NCBI GenBank assembly: GCA_019648995.1
Contig: BLXT01003024.1
Span: 462,530-489,918, forward strand
Reading direction: 5' to 3'
Source of the DNA: Plakobranchus ocellatus
Lineage: Eukaryota > Mollusca > Gastropoda > Plakobranchidae
Length of the DNA: 27,389 bases
The position numbers and the translations under genes are program-made. The notes beneath the pieces were generated by a model. It did not search any database. It was given only the letters and a program-made list of their open reading frames with translations, and was not told the origin of the DNA. Shown one piece after another: positions 20,041-27,389 of the stretch. Positions within the stretch are counted from its first letter, which is position 1. Every line of letters starts with the position of its first letter.

Positions 20041-21000
20041 TTTTAGATGATTTATAGAATTTGGATTGTTCTTTCTGTCTGTGGGAAATGCTCCCTAAAC
20101 AGCAAAGCAATAAATTTGATTTATGTTACCACACTAGATCGCTAAAATTATTTAAAAACTATAGGCCTATGCCAACCTTTTTCACAGATATTTATTACAA
20201 GTTGGGAATTTTCTGGAGCTCATTTATCCAACAGAAGTAAAAATCGCTCTTTGCTTTGGTAGGCTTTTCATTCTTTTTTTTACTTCATGAAATAATTCTA
20301 GAATATCAAACTTCTCTCGAAACCCTGTCTTTTTTTTTTTCTCTTTCCTGAGATTCAAACTAGGATGTGCACATAAGTAATGTTATGGTGATTCGTTTAA
20401 AGAAAAATGAATTATTGATTTACACTTAAACAAACGGATAAATATCAGGAAACATTGAGATATTTGCCAAATTGATTTAAAGAAGAAAAAAAAAAACGTG
20501 TCCATTTTCCTTTGTCCAAAGTTATGAATTTGCCCTTTGAGTTAGATGCTAAAGATTTGGGCTTTTCTCTCTTGAAAGACATGTAGATATTTCCCCTGTC
20601 TCCTGAGCGCAAGGACTTGTACTTTATTTCTCCCAGTTCGTATGACTATAACCCTCAAGCATCTCGACTCCTCTAGGATGGACAATAGCGGGCGCTATTT
20701 ATGTCTAGATCTAGTGGTCTTCATACATGAGTGAAATTATAAATTGTAAATGTTATTTATGCAAATAGTAATACGAGGGCGGAGTAGATCCTGCAGTTAC
20801 AATAAAGAAATATTTGAAAACTTTTGCATTCATAGTTCTTTTGCAGTAGATATACCTAAGAATAACAAATGACAAGAATTACCACTCGGTTTTTTTTTTT
20901 TTTTGGCCGAAGACAGGTTAGCATTAATTCCCTTGGCTTTCGGATGGTCAGATTGTTTACCAAGACAACATGGCCTCGAACACTAGATCTAGATCTAGGT
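20041..21000. other. Unassigned AT-rich sequence
   Basis: No gene is supported. Several A/T homopolymer runs occur (20330-20340, 20482-20494, 20889-20903). AATAAA-type hexamers occur at about 20109 and 20802 but cannot be tied to a transcript. Confidence 0.4.
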
Positions 21001-21400
21001 CTAGATAGCGCCGGCGAAGCTCAGGATATTTTTGTGGTGCGATCAACGCACAAATTCATTTTACAAAGAACAAGTGAGTTTAAAAGTATGAATTATCATA
21101 ATACGTAATCTAGATTGTATCGAGATTCTAGATCTACAGATCTTAAATGTAGGCCTAGATGAGATCTAGACTTAGATCTATAGATCTAGATTAGATTTTA
21201 AGTGTCGGCCTATATCTAGATCTAGATATCTAGATCTAGATCTAAATATAGATTAAATTAGTTTAGTTTTTCATTTTTCAAAAGGACCAAGAGAGATGAG
21301 TTTCAAAGTATTAATTAATATAATACATAATCTAGATTCTATCGAGATTCTAGAACTACAGGTCTTAAATGTAGGCCTAGATTAGATTGATTTTTTTGAT
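20985..21400. repeat. TCTAGA/AGATCT-rich repeat with 222-bp duplication
   Basis: The region is packed with overlapping palindromes TCTAGA and AGATCT, often as TAGATCTAGATC runs (20987-21005, 21180-21190, 21213-21243). A longer 85-bp block at 21076-21160 is repeated at 21298-21382, exactly 222 bp later, with a few substitutions (GAGTTT...TAATCTAGATT...CTTAAATGTAGGCCTAGAT). This points to a tandem duplication with a 222-bp unit in which only part is still alignable by eye. Confidence 0.75.
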
Positions 21401-21597
21401 TCTTTGATCTAATTCTGGATAACTCTTTGGTTGAGGTGATCTGCATCCTGACCTAGATCTAAAACTAGATTACAAAAGAATTTAGATAAGGTCTAGACCT
21501 AAATTTATTAACCTTAGATTCTGAGGTTAGCTATATTTGGAATGAGAATCGGATTAAAAAAAAAAATATGTAGGCAGTTTTTTTTTAGAAGACTAGA

Positions 21598-22280
21598 CCT
21601 AGATTCATCATCATCAGGTACCTTGGCGATCATGTTCCTCCACTCATACCTATTCTTAGTTAACCTTATAAAGTTGTTATTGCTACCCTTGCCTATTGCC
21701 CATGACCTGAGAGTTTCAATAAACGTTATTCTCTGTCTTCCTCTTCTTCGTTTGCCTTCAATCTTTCCAGTGATTGCTAAGTGTTCTAAGCCCGTATGTC
21801 GGCAAATATGGCCTAAAAATTGTAGTTGCCTCTTTCTTATGGTTTTAATTCATGATCGCTCGAGATTAGCCTCTTTCAGTACCAATTCATTTGAATTTTT
21901 TTCTGTCCATGATATCATCATTTTTCTGATAAACCACATCTCTACTGCTTCTAGTTTTTTTTCTCTATTTCTTTATTATCCAACTTTCACTACCACACAA
22001 AATTACTGACCATACATAGGTTTTAATTACCCTTATATTGGTCGTCATACTTATGTTTCTATTTGCCAGTATTGGTTTCATTTTTTTTGTAATGTATCTT
22101 TGGCCATGGCTATTCTTTTACTTATTTCACTTGTGCATCTGCCATCTGATGTTATTAGGTACCCTAGATATTTGAATTTCGTAACTTGTTTGATTTTTTC
22201 GCCTTTGTTAATGAGATTGCACTTGGAGTTGGAGGATTTCTTTGAGATGACCATACATTTTGTTTTCTTTACATTCAAAG
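21598..22280 (-). pseudogene. LINE C-terminal region and 3' end
   Basis: The minus frame at 22078-22278 gives NVKKTKCMVISKKSS, VTKFKYLGYLITSDGRC and RIAMAKDTLQKK, the typical segment following the RT catalytic box. The remaining stretch, down to the C-terminal RGRQR motif and (GAT)n at 21605-21616, is broken by shifts but aligns to the copies at 4140-4810 and 11300-11706. The plus open frame 21542-22009 is its antisense shadow. Confidence 0.8.
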
Positions 22281-22330
22281 ACAGGCCATTCTTTCACTCT
22301 CTAAAACTACAATATTTAGAAGTTTTTTGA

Positions 22331-22986
22331 GTTGTTTGCCAGATTCTGCGATTAAAACTGTATCATCTGCCTATCTGAGATTAAGATTCTCTACATTTAT
22401 TTTTAAGCCTTAAATACCATCAAGATTCCCTAAGATTATTTCATTATATAGGTTAAAAAGATCAGGAGACATTACACATCCCTTGCTCACACCTCTTTTG
22501 GTGGGTTTGAAATCACTATGTTCTTAAATTCTTACAGATGCAGTCAGATTCCAGTATAAATTTCTAATTACTCTCAGATCTTTTTCATCGATGTCTAATT
22601 TTTCTAGCATATGAAACAGCTCTGCATGTCTTACTTTGTCAAAAGCCTTAGAATAATCGATAAAACAGAGGTGGAGAACTTTTGCATTTCTATACTTTAT
22701 TTTGAATTTGATGTTTGCTATACACATTTCCATAAACATTGACAAAGTGAATATTGCATTTCTAGTCCCTTTATCAAGCATAAAGCCAAACTGTTTTGGA
22801 GATATTTCTGGTCTTAGACTCTTGCGCATTCTATGCATCAAAACGCAAAACAGGATTTTTGTAAAATTGCTCATTAAACGGATTGTTCTATGAAGTTCAC
22901 ATTCTGTTGCTCCTGGTGTTTTAGGCAGTACTACAAAAACAGATTCACAAAGATCTTCCGGCATTGTACCACTATCATATATTGCA
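22331..22986 (-). pseudogene. LINE RT palm, catalytic box mutated
   Basis: After the MITE the same frame continues with SGTMPEDLCESVFVVLPK, HRTIRLMSNFTKI, ISPKQFGFMLDKGTRNAIF and CFIDYSKAFDKVRH, which carries the first catalytic Asp. RNLYWNLTASVRI then leads into RGVSKGCVMSPDLFNLY. The second catalytic box should read YADD, but here it is stop-ADD: the Tyr codon has become TAG (complement at 22371-22373). Another stop (TAA, complement at 22410-22412) lies shortly before it. The enzyme cannot be made from this copy. Confidence 0.88.
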
Positions 22987-22990
22987 TTAA

Positions 22991-23385
22991 CTCTATCCGT
23001 ATGAGGTGTTTTATTGTTATATCTGTACGTCGGTGGTAACTGAGTGCCCCCACATTCTAATAGCACTATATTCTTATACATACGTGTGGAGTAACTGCAT
23101 GCCCCCATACCATAGTAAAAAAATCGCTATATACCTATCCGTACATCACGGGGTAACAAAATCACCCCATACTTTACATAGTAAAAAATAATGGAGGGTT
23201 TTGGAAATGACTTCAGGTCAGTTCAATATTAATTTTCTGCCGATCATTATTGTGTAATAATATGTCAAATTGAATTTTTTAGGAATACTTAAAAGCTGAG
23301 AGAAAAATTCCCATTTTAAGAATTAAAAAAAAAAATTAAAAACAAGCCTTGGGGTAACAAAATTACCCCACATGTAAGGATAGGG
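22991..23385. mobile_element. piggyBac-like MITE, 395 bp, TTAA target duplication
   Basis: TTAA lies directly at both ends (22987-22990 and 23386-23389). The left end begins CTCTATCCGTA and the right end, reverse-complemented, begins CCCTATCCTTACATG, giving imperfect terminal inverted repeats of the C/T-C-C-T-A-T-C-C type usual for piggyBac-like elements. No transposase frame fits inside, so it is non-autonomous. Near the left end, about 55-62-bp subterminal repeats carry GTAAC followed by CCCC blocks (GTAAC at 23036, 23091 and 23153). GGGGTAAC...ACCCC palindromes occur at 23150-23167 and 23351-23369. The host LINE frame is open on both sides, and excision leaving one TTAA would rejoin it without a shift. 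Confidence 0.85.
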
Positions 23386-23389
23386 TTAA

Positions 23390-23880
23390 GATCTATTCCT
23401 AAATTATCTAATGCTTTAATTATTTCTACTGGTATTTTATCTGGTCCTGTGCCTTTTCCATTTTTCATTTTCTTTATTGCTGCTTCAACCGCTTCTTTAA
23501 GAACAGTAGGGCCTTCTGTGTTTTTCTCTATTTTGGATTTTTTGTACATATCTTTAAAAAGATCTTCCGCATATTCTGACCATCTGTTTAGTATTTCCTC
23601 CTTTTCCATCAACATTGTTCCGTCTTTTGATTTGATGCAGCCAGGGCTATTGCATTTGATTTTCTTACCACTGACGTCCTTAATTTTAGTATGTATGAAT
23701 TTGATGCTTATATTTAGCTTTTGCTCTATTTCCTGACATTCTTCATTAATCCATTCTTCTTTTTCCGCGTTGCATTTTATTTTGATGTTTCTGTCTAGGT
23801 CTTTGTATTTGGCTTTTACTTTTTTTGGTTTGCACCTTTCTTTTATTAAAACGAGTATTTCTTTCTTTACCCATTTCTTA
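23390..23880 (-). pseudogene. LINE linker and RT fingers region
   Basis: A continuous minus-strand frame from about 23875 runs through a Lys/Glu-rich linker (KERCKPKKVKAKYKDLDRN, EEWINEECQEIEQKLN) into RWSEYAEDLFKDMYKK and then KKMKNGKGTGPDKIPVEIIK, the conserved GPDKIP finger motif of non-LTR reverse transcriptases. The frame stops only because the MITE enters at 23385. Upstream of about 23885 an A/T run breaks the frame. Confidence 0.85.
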
Positions 23881-24110
23881 TGCTCTTTTTTTTATCTTTT
23901 TGGGAATGTTTATCTTTTTAACTTCACTAAATGAATTTTTCACTTCTGACCATAATTCTTGTACTTCTGAAATGTTATTTAGAGTTTAATATTTGTTACG
24001 CACAGCTATAGCAATTTTGTCTCTTAGTTTTTTTATCAGATTTTAGTAAGTCCATTTGGAATTTAGGATTAGCCTTTGCTTTTCTTAACTTCTTAAGTTC
24101 TATCTGAAAT

Positions 24111-24740
24111 TTACACATTACTGGAATATGATCTGAAACACTGTCGGGTCCCGACAGTAATATTGATGTTTTGACGGCGTTTCGGAATCGTTTCTGAATG
24201 AGGCTGAAATATATTTTCTACTTCTATCCCTAGGGCTCTTCCAAGTCTACTGTCGCCTAGGGTGATTTTGATACCAAGTATTTGTGAGGTAAATTCATTG
24301 ATTTGGCACCATTCAATTGGCCTACTTCCATTCTCATTTACAGTCCCTATGCCTCTGGGCCCAACAACATCTTCTATTCTTTCATCCCCAACTTTTGCTT
24401 TGAAATCTCCCATTACTATTATGATGTCCTGAGATTTTAGATAGCCTTTTGCTTTTTGTATTTCTTCATAAAACGTTTCTACTTCTACATCTTCACTGTC
24501 AGATGATGATGCATACATTTGAATAATTCCTAGATTTAATGGTTTGGCTACCAATTTAGCTACAACTACTCTATCTGAAATCGGACACCAACTTCCAAGA
24601 CTTTTTGCCGTTGTTACATCGAATAATATACCAACGCCTCTTTCATGTATATGTCCCCCTTAGTAAATGAGAGTTTTACTACCTAGTTTCATGGAACCTG
24701 CCCCTGTCCATCTTACCTCGGCAAGGTTCGTATAACACAG
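24111..24740 (-). pseudogene. LINE APE-type endonuclease domain, broken
   Basis: This domain nicks target DNA for target-primed reverse transcription. Visible motifs on the minus strand: AEVRWTGAG, a stop within the TLIY...GGHIHERGVGI region (stop codon complement at 24660-24662), SDRVVVAKL, LGIIQMYASSSDSED, IIVMGDFKAKVGDE and NGSRPIEWCQINEF. After this the open frame continues in a wrong frame; the true frame is recovered downstream as RFRNAVKT and SDHIPVM (24116-24136), the terminal His-containing motif of the fold. There is therefore at least one premature stop and one frameshift near 24230-24290. Family members are annotated elsewhere as craniofacial development protein 2-like. Confidence 0.85.
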
Positions 24741-24760
24741 ATGTCTATGTATATAGATCA

Positions 24761-24857
24761 ATATATATATAGAGAGAGAGAATTTTACTCAGGTCTAGTG
24801 CATTGTTGCATAGGCTAGTAAAATTGACATTATCTTAAAATTTTCTTTCTTAAACAG
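24761..24857. other. AT/AG-rich spacer and intron end before THAP exon
   Basis: Short (AT)n and (AG)n runs at 24763-24781 mark the LINE junction area. The stretch ends in a good acceptor (TTTTCTTTCTTAAACAG) for the THAP exon. It is the only preserved part of the upstream intron between the LINE and the exon. Confidence 0.6.
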
Positions 24858-25115
24858 GTGCAAGCTTTGGATTCAAAACTCAAGGCGGGCTGATTTGATC
24901 GGAAAAACACCTAAGGAAATAGCAAACGTCAGGCTTTGTAGCGATCATTTTGAGAGCAACCAGTTAAATGTTCCACATGAGAGAAAAAGAGTGGTGTGGA
25001 ATGCCTTACCTACTTCATTTCAAGTCCCTAATCCTTCCCCCACAGTGACACCAAAAAGAAAATGCCCCACTCGCTTGCCAGTGGATATTCCAGTAAAAAA
25101 AAAAAAAGGAAACAG
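24858..25115 (+). pseudogene. THAP domain exon (C-terminal half) of P-element-type transposase
   Basis: After a strong acceptor the exon completes a codon and reads CKLWIQNSRRADLIGKTP, then VRLCSDHFESNQL and VVWNALPTSF. These are the second half of a THAP zinc-binding DNA-binding domain: the last Cys and His of the C2CH set are in LCSDHF, and ALPTSF sits where AVPTIF is usual. A basic stretch (TPKRKCP, PVKKKK) resembles a nuclear localisation signal. It ends at donor CAG/GTTAGT. The first half of the domain (first Cys pair) must be in an upstream exon that I did not find; the LINE lies in the way. A 13-A run near 25094-25107 leaves the exon one base out of phase with the next exon. Confidence 0.82.
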
Positions 25116-25447
25116 GTTAGTGATGCAAGGCAGTGTGTGTGTGTGTGAGAGGGAGAGACTGAGAGAGGTCACCCTTACGAAAATGCTAATCAATTATTCC
25201 AGAGAGATTTGATGTCAGGTTGTTGTATCAGACATATCTAAAAAATAAGGACAACAGTTTGAAAATCGATGTTATTGGGCTCTTTAAATTTGAGCCTTGA
25301 AACGCATTGCATGATCAATATAAAAGGGCCCTTTAAGCCTTGGAACACAGTGCATGTATTTATATAAGACTTGTTTGCAATGAATTATTTTCTCTCACTA
25401 AAATCACATGGCTTTCTTCGCTTTGTTGTCATTTTTGTTTCTTATCA
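25116..25447 (+). other. Intron of the THAP transposase
   Basis: Starts GTTAGT and ends with TTTTTGTTTCTTATCAG, a 332-bp intron with consensus ends. A short GT run and GA-rich text occur at 25131-25165. The open frames through it have no support. Confidence 0.75.
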
Positions 25448-25714
25448 GATGTTCAATCTGCAACAACATTTGCCACTGAAGACATGTGCGAAGCCCAGCC
25501 ACCTGCATGTGATGAGAAAATCAAAAGCAAGCTAAAGACTGCAAGGAACAAGCTGTGCCGCAGAGAAAGACAGTTAGCAAAATCTAGTACAAAACCAATA
25601 TTAACAAAGATAGATAGAAAACAGATAACAATAGAGGAAATATGGAAAAGTCTTCCCATGAAAACTGCCAACTTTATAAAGGCTCAGCTTAGTTTGTTTG
25701 AAAAGAAAAAAAAA
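25448..25714 (+). pseudogene. P-element-type transposase, coiled-coil/linker segment
   Basis: The frame after the acceptor reads DVQSATTF (with one carried base), then KLKTARNKLCRRERQLAK, a helix with heptad-like spacing as expected for the dimerisation region behind the THAP domain. ITIEEIWKSLPMKTANFIKAQ follows. It runs into an A-rich tract at 25703-25714, after which this frame ends (stop at 25730-25732), while the following conserved region continues in another frame. The A-run is thus the site of a frameshift. Confidence 0.78.
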
Positions 25715-26438
25715 GTGGAGGACATGGTCTGAAAAAGATAAAACACTTGCCTTAACTTTATTTCACGCTAGCAGAAAATCTCATAGATTGTTACAAAAAT
25801 TATTTTTATTGCCTTCAATAACATGTCTGCGGCGTTCAATGAGACAAATAAATATATACCCTAGAGAAATGTGTTCTCTTGTAGTGGATGAAGTTGCAAT
25901 CAAAGAATGGGTAGATTACGATAAAGAGAGAGATGAAATTGAAGGTTTAGAAGATTATGGAGTCTATGGGAAAATCAAATATTTTGCTAACCATGCCACG
26001 GTTTTCATGGCCAGAGGAATAAAGATTAACTGGAAACAGCCTTTGGGATATTTTCTTTCTAATGGTCCTATTGATAGTTCATTATTAACATCTCTTTTGC
26101 TTGACTGTTTAGACAAGCTTATATGTGTTGGAGTTGATGTTAAATGCATTGTTGCTGACCAAGGGTCAAATGATCAAAAAATGTTTTCCAAACTTTTGAA
26201 AGTTGATGAACATACTCCATTTTTCTTTCATGAAAATAAAACCTATAGTGTTATATATGACCCGCCACATTTGTTAAAAAACATGAGAAATAATTTAAAA
26301 CTTCATGGTTTTAGTCTTGATAGAAAGAATGTTTTGTGGAAGCATATTGAGCACTTTTATGAAATGGATTGCAAAAATAGAGACTTGCACCAAAGCTTAC
26401 AGACGAGCACATTAAACTTCTACCTTTTTCTAAATTGA
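25698..26438 (+). pseudogene. P-element/THAP9-type transposase, RNase H-like core
   Basis: Frame 25698-26438 contains WSEKDKTLALTLFHASRK, typical of the helix-turn-helix region before the catalytic core. Next come CSLVVDEVAIKEW (candidate first catalytic Asp at 25887-25889), VDYDKERDEIEGLEDYG, FANHATVFMARGI and INWKQPLGYFL. CIVADQGSNDQ carries the candidate second Asp at 26157-26159, followed by YDPPHLLKNMRNNL. These motifs in this order are the signature of P-element and THAP9-like transposases, which cut and paste DNA. The stated start is arbitrary, since translation would enter from the previous exon. The conserved frame is lost near 26381, where EMDCKNR should continue as RLAPKLTDE in a different frame. 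Confidence 0.88.
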
Positions 26439-26650
26439 AAGTTAGATTAGCTGCCCAAGTCTTATCACATACTGTGGACACAGGGATTTCTTTTTTAGGG
26501 ATAGTGACAGGAGATAATAGTGCAGAAAGTACAGCTAAATTTATTGAAAGATTTGATGTATTGTTTAATTGTTTTAATAATTGTAATTTCCACTCAAAAC
26601 AAAAAATGGGCAACACACTATCTAAACATTGGGCCACATTCCGTTTTTGA
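26381..26650 (+). pseudogene. P-element-type transposase, insertion-domain fragment
   Basis: In the frame that opens after the TAG at 26378-26380 the sequence reads RLAPKLTDEHIKLLPF, KVRLAAQVLSHTVDTGI, DNSAESTAKFIERFDVLFN and NTLSKHWATF, then stops. This continues the P-element transposase order (the region of the GTP-binding insertion domain of the family). It is joined to the preceding segment only by a frameshift and ends at a premature stop. Confidence 0.8.
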
Positions 26651-26702
26651 TGGACACATTAGATTGGTTAGATAAGTTAAAGACAAAGTCGAAAAAAAAA
26701 AT

Positions 26703-26855
26703 CTGCCTTGTCTGGCTGGCTTGAAAATTTCTATTAAATCTCTTCTTTCTCTCTGGGAAGACCTAAAAACAACACATAATTTTTCTCTCTTGTTCATAGG
26801 CAGACTTGATCAAGATTGTCTTGAAAACCTTTTTTCCCAATGGTGCAAATTGTGA
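26703..26855 (+). pseudogene. P-element-type transposase, third catalytic motif fragment
   Basis: The frame reads GLKISIKSLLSLWEDLK and FIGRLDQDCLENLFSQW before a stop at 26853-26855. The R-L-x-Q-D-x-L-E-N-x-F-S motif is the strongly conserved C-terminal block of the family and holds the probable third acidic residue (Glu codon 26823-26825). It lies in a different frame or behind stops relative to the preceding fragment. Confidence 0.8.
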
Positions 26856-26903
26856 AGAGCATGCCGATATCTTTTTTGCTCACTTTGCAAGAAATATCAA
26901 ATC

Positions 26904-27257
26904 ATGAAATCAGAATTGGGGAAGAAAAAAAATAACTCAATAAGTCTAGACATAGATGCCTTAAGATCAAATAGAATTTTAAAACCTTTAGTAATCGATG
27001 ATTTACAGTCCACTGTGGAAGATATTTCAGGAACAATGAAGCACAATGTTGTTTCCTACATATTTGGCTAACTCATATAAAGGATAAAAGACAAATGTTG
27101 GTCTCTATGTCAAGCTGATCTTGTCAGTCCTGATGCAAATACTACAGATCACCAATTTATCCTAAGTAAACAGTATGCTGATTGTAAAGAAGGTCTCGTT
27201 CTTCCTAGTCATTGTCTTTTGAATGCGTACATGAAGTTGATAAAAAATATACTGTGA
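26904..27257 (+). pseudogene. P-element-type transposase, C-terminal remnants
   Basis: One frame (about 26904-27071) gives SLDIDALRSNRILKPL and MKHNVVSYIFG, then stops. A second (about 27088-27257) gives KDKCWSLCQADLVSP and QYADCKEGLVLPSHCLL, then TGA. The order N-V-x-Y-x-x-G, then C-x-x-C, then EGL-x-x-PS matches the C-terminus of P-element-like transposases, again with a shift in between. No terminal inverted repeat of this element could be identified before 27308. Confidence 0.7.
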
Positions 27258-27309
27258 TAAAATGTCACATGTTCACTCTTCAAATTTAACACAGAAGCTT
27301 TTCTCTATA

Positions 27310-27389
27310 CAGTCGACTTCACTTGAGTCGACTTCGTATGACTCGATTTTCTTTTGAGTCGATTGTAATTTCTCGGAACGGTCCCCTTT
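27310..27389 (+). mobile_element. Left end of probable pogo/Tigger-like DNA transposon
   Basis: TA at 27308-27309 is followed by CAGTCGACTTCACTTG, the CAGT-type terminus with TA target used by pogo/Tigger-like elements of the Tc1/mariner superfamily. About 15-bp periodic subterminal units follow: AGTCGACTTCACTTG (27311), AGTCGACTTCGTATG (27326), ACTCGATTTTCTTTT (27341) and AGTCGATTGTAATTT (27357). The element runs off the window, so its other end, length and transposase are not visible. Confidence 0.6.

Larger units (their letters stand above)
21598..24760 (-). mobile_element. RTE-like non-LTR retrotransposon, near full length
   Basis: On the minus strand, in 5' to 3' order: an apurinic-type endonuclease, a linker, a reverse transcriptase, and a C-terminal region ending in the GKR-RGRQR motif and a (GAT)n tail at 21605-21616. 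The most 5' recognisable residues are at about 24740 (AEVRWTGAG, the E-R-W region of the endonuclease), so the extreme N-terminus is missing or unrecognisable. Stops and frameshifts break the frame, so the copy is inactive. It lies antisense just upstream of the THAP exon at 24858. I assign it to the RTE-like APE group by overall layout; the clade was not verified by phylogeny. Confidence 0.85.

Noticed and set aside
21542..22009. A 155-residue plus frame
   Set aside because: It is antisense to the LINE C-terminal region.

Overview
The window looks like nuclear DNA of a metazoan with long, repeat-filled introns. A marine mollusc, perhaps a gastropod, is my best guess. The support is indirect: many tRNA-derived SINE copies, decayed RTE-like LINE fragments, a THAP/P-element transposase gene interrupted by an intron, long microsatellites, and dense GATCTA/TAGGCCTA-type motifs. 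No bacterial-style operon, ribosomal RNA or convincing tRNA gene is visible. Almost all long open frames are repeat translations or decayed transposon fragments.

Layout. Bases 1-2280 hold a CT microsatellite and otherwise unassigned sequence. Around 2332-2396 there is a short proline-rich open stretch ending at a possible 5' splice site, followed by a tRNA-derived SINE (2434-2545) and a compound GTT/GCT microsatellite (2893-3051). From 3700 to 7740 there are diverged tandem repeats and two truncated RTE-like LINE fragments (4140-4810 minus, 7080-7735 plus). Bases 7740-11300 are mostly unassigned, with a long GGT/GAT-rich low-complexity block (10620-11165). A third LINE 3' end lies at 11300-11706. 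Bases 12050-15610 carry two to three diverged copies of an apparently undescribed repeat family that ends in a tRNA-like module. One copy has its module triplicated with a 123-bp period. More SINE copies lie at 17217-18510.

Interleaved with these repeats are small exon-like segments with good splice signals. On the plus strand, 17939-18021 and 19354-19414 join in phase; 2332-2396 and 16242-16292 may belong to the same gene. On the minus strand there is a symmetric cysteine-rich exon candidate at 18748-18894 and another at 15750-15857. I do not recognise the proteins.

The right third is a nest of transposons. A nearly full-length RTE-like LINE lies on the minus strand (about 21598-24760), and a 395-bp piggyBac-like MITE sits inside its reverse transcriptase at a duplicated TTAA. 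Removing the insert leaves a continuous reading frame. Next to it, on the plus strand, is a THAP-domain P-element-type transposase (24858-27257) broken by frameshifts at A-runs and elsewhere. At 27310 the end of a probable pogo/Tigger-like element begins, with about 15-bp periodic subterminal repeats, and runs off the window.
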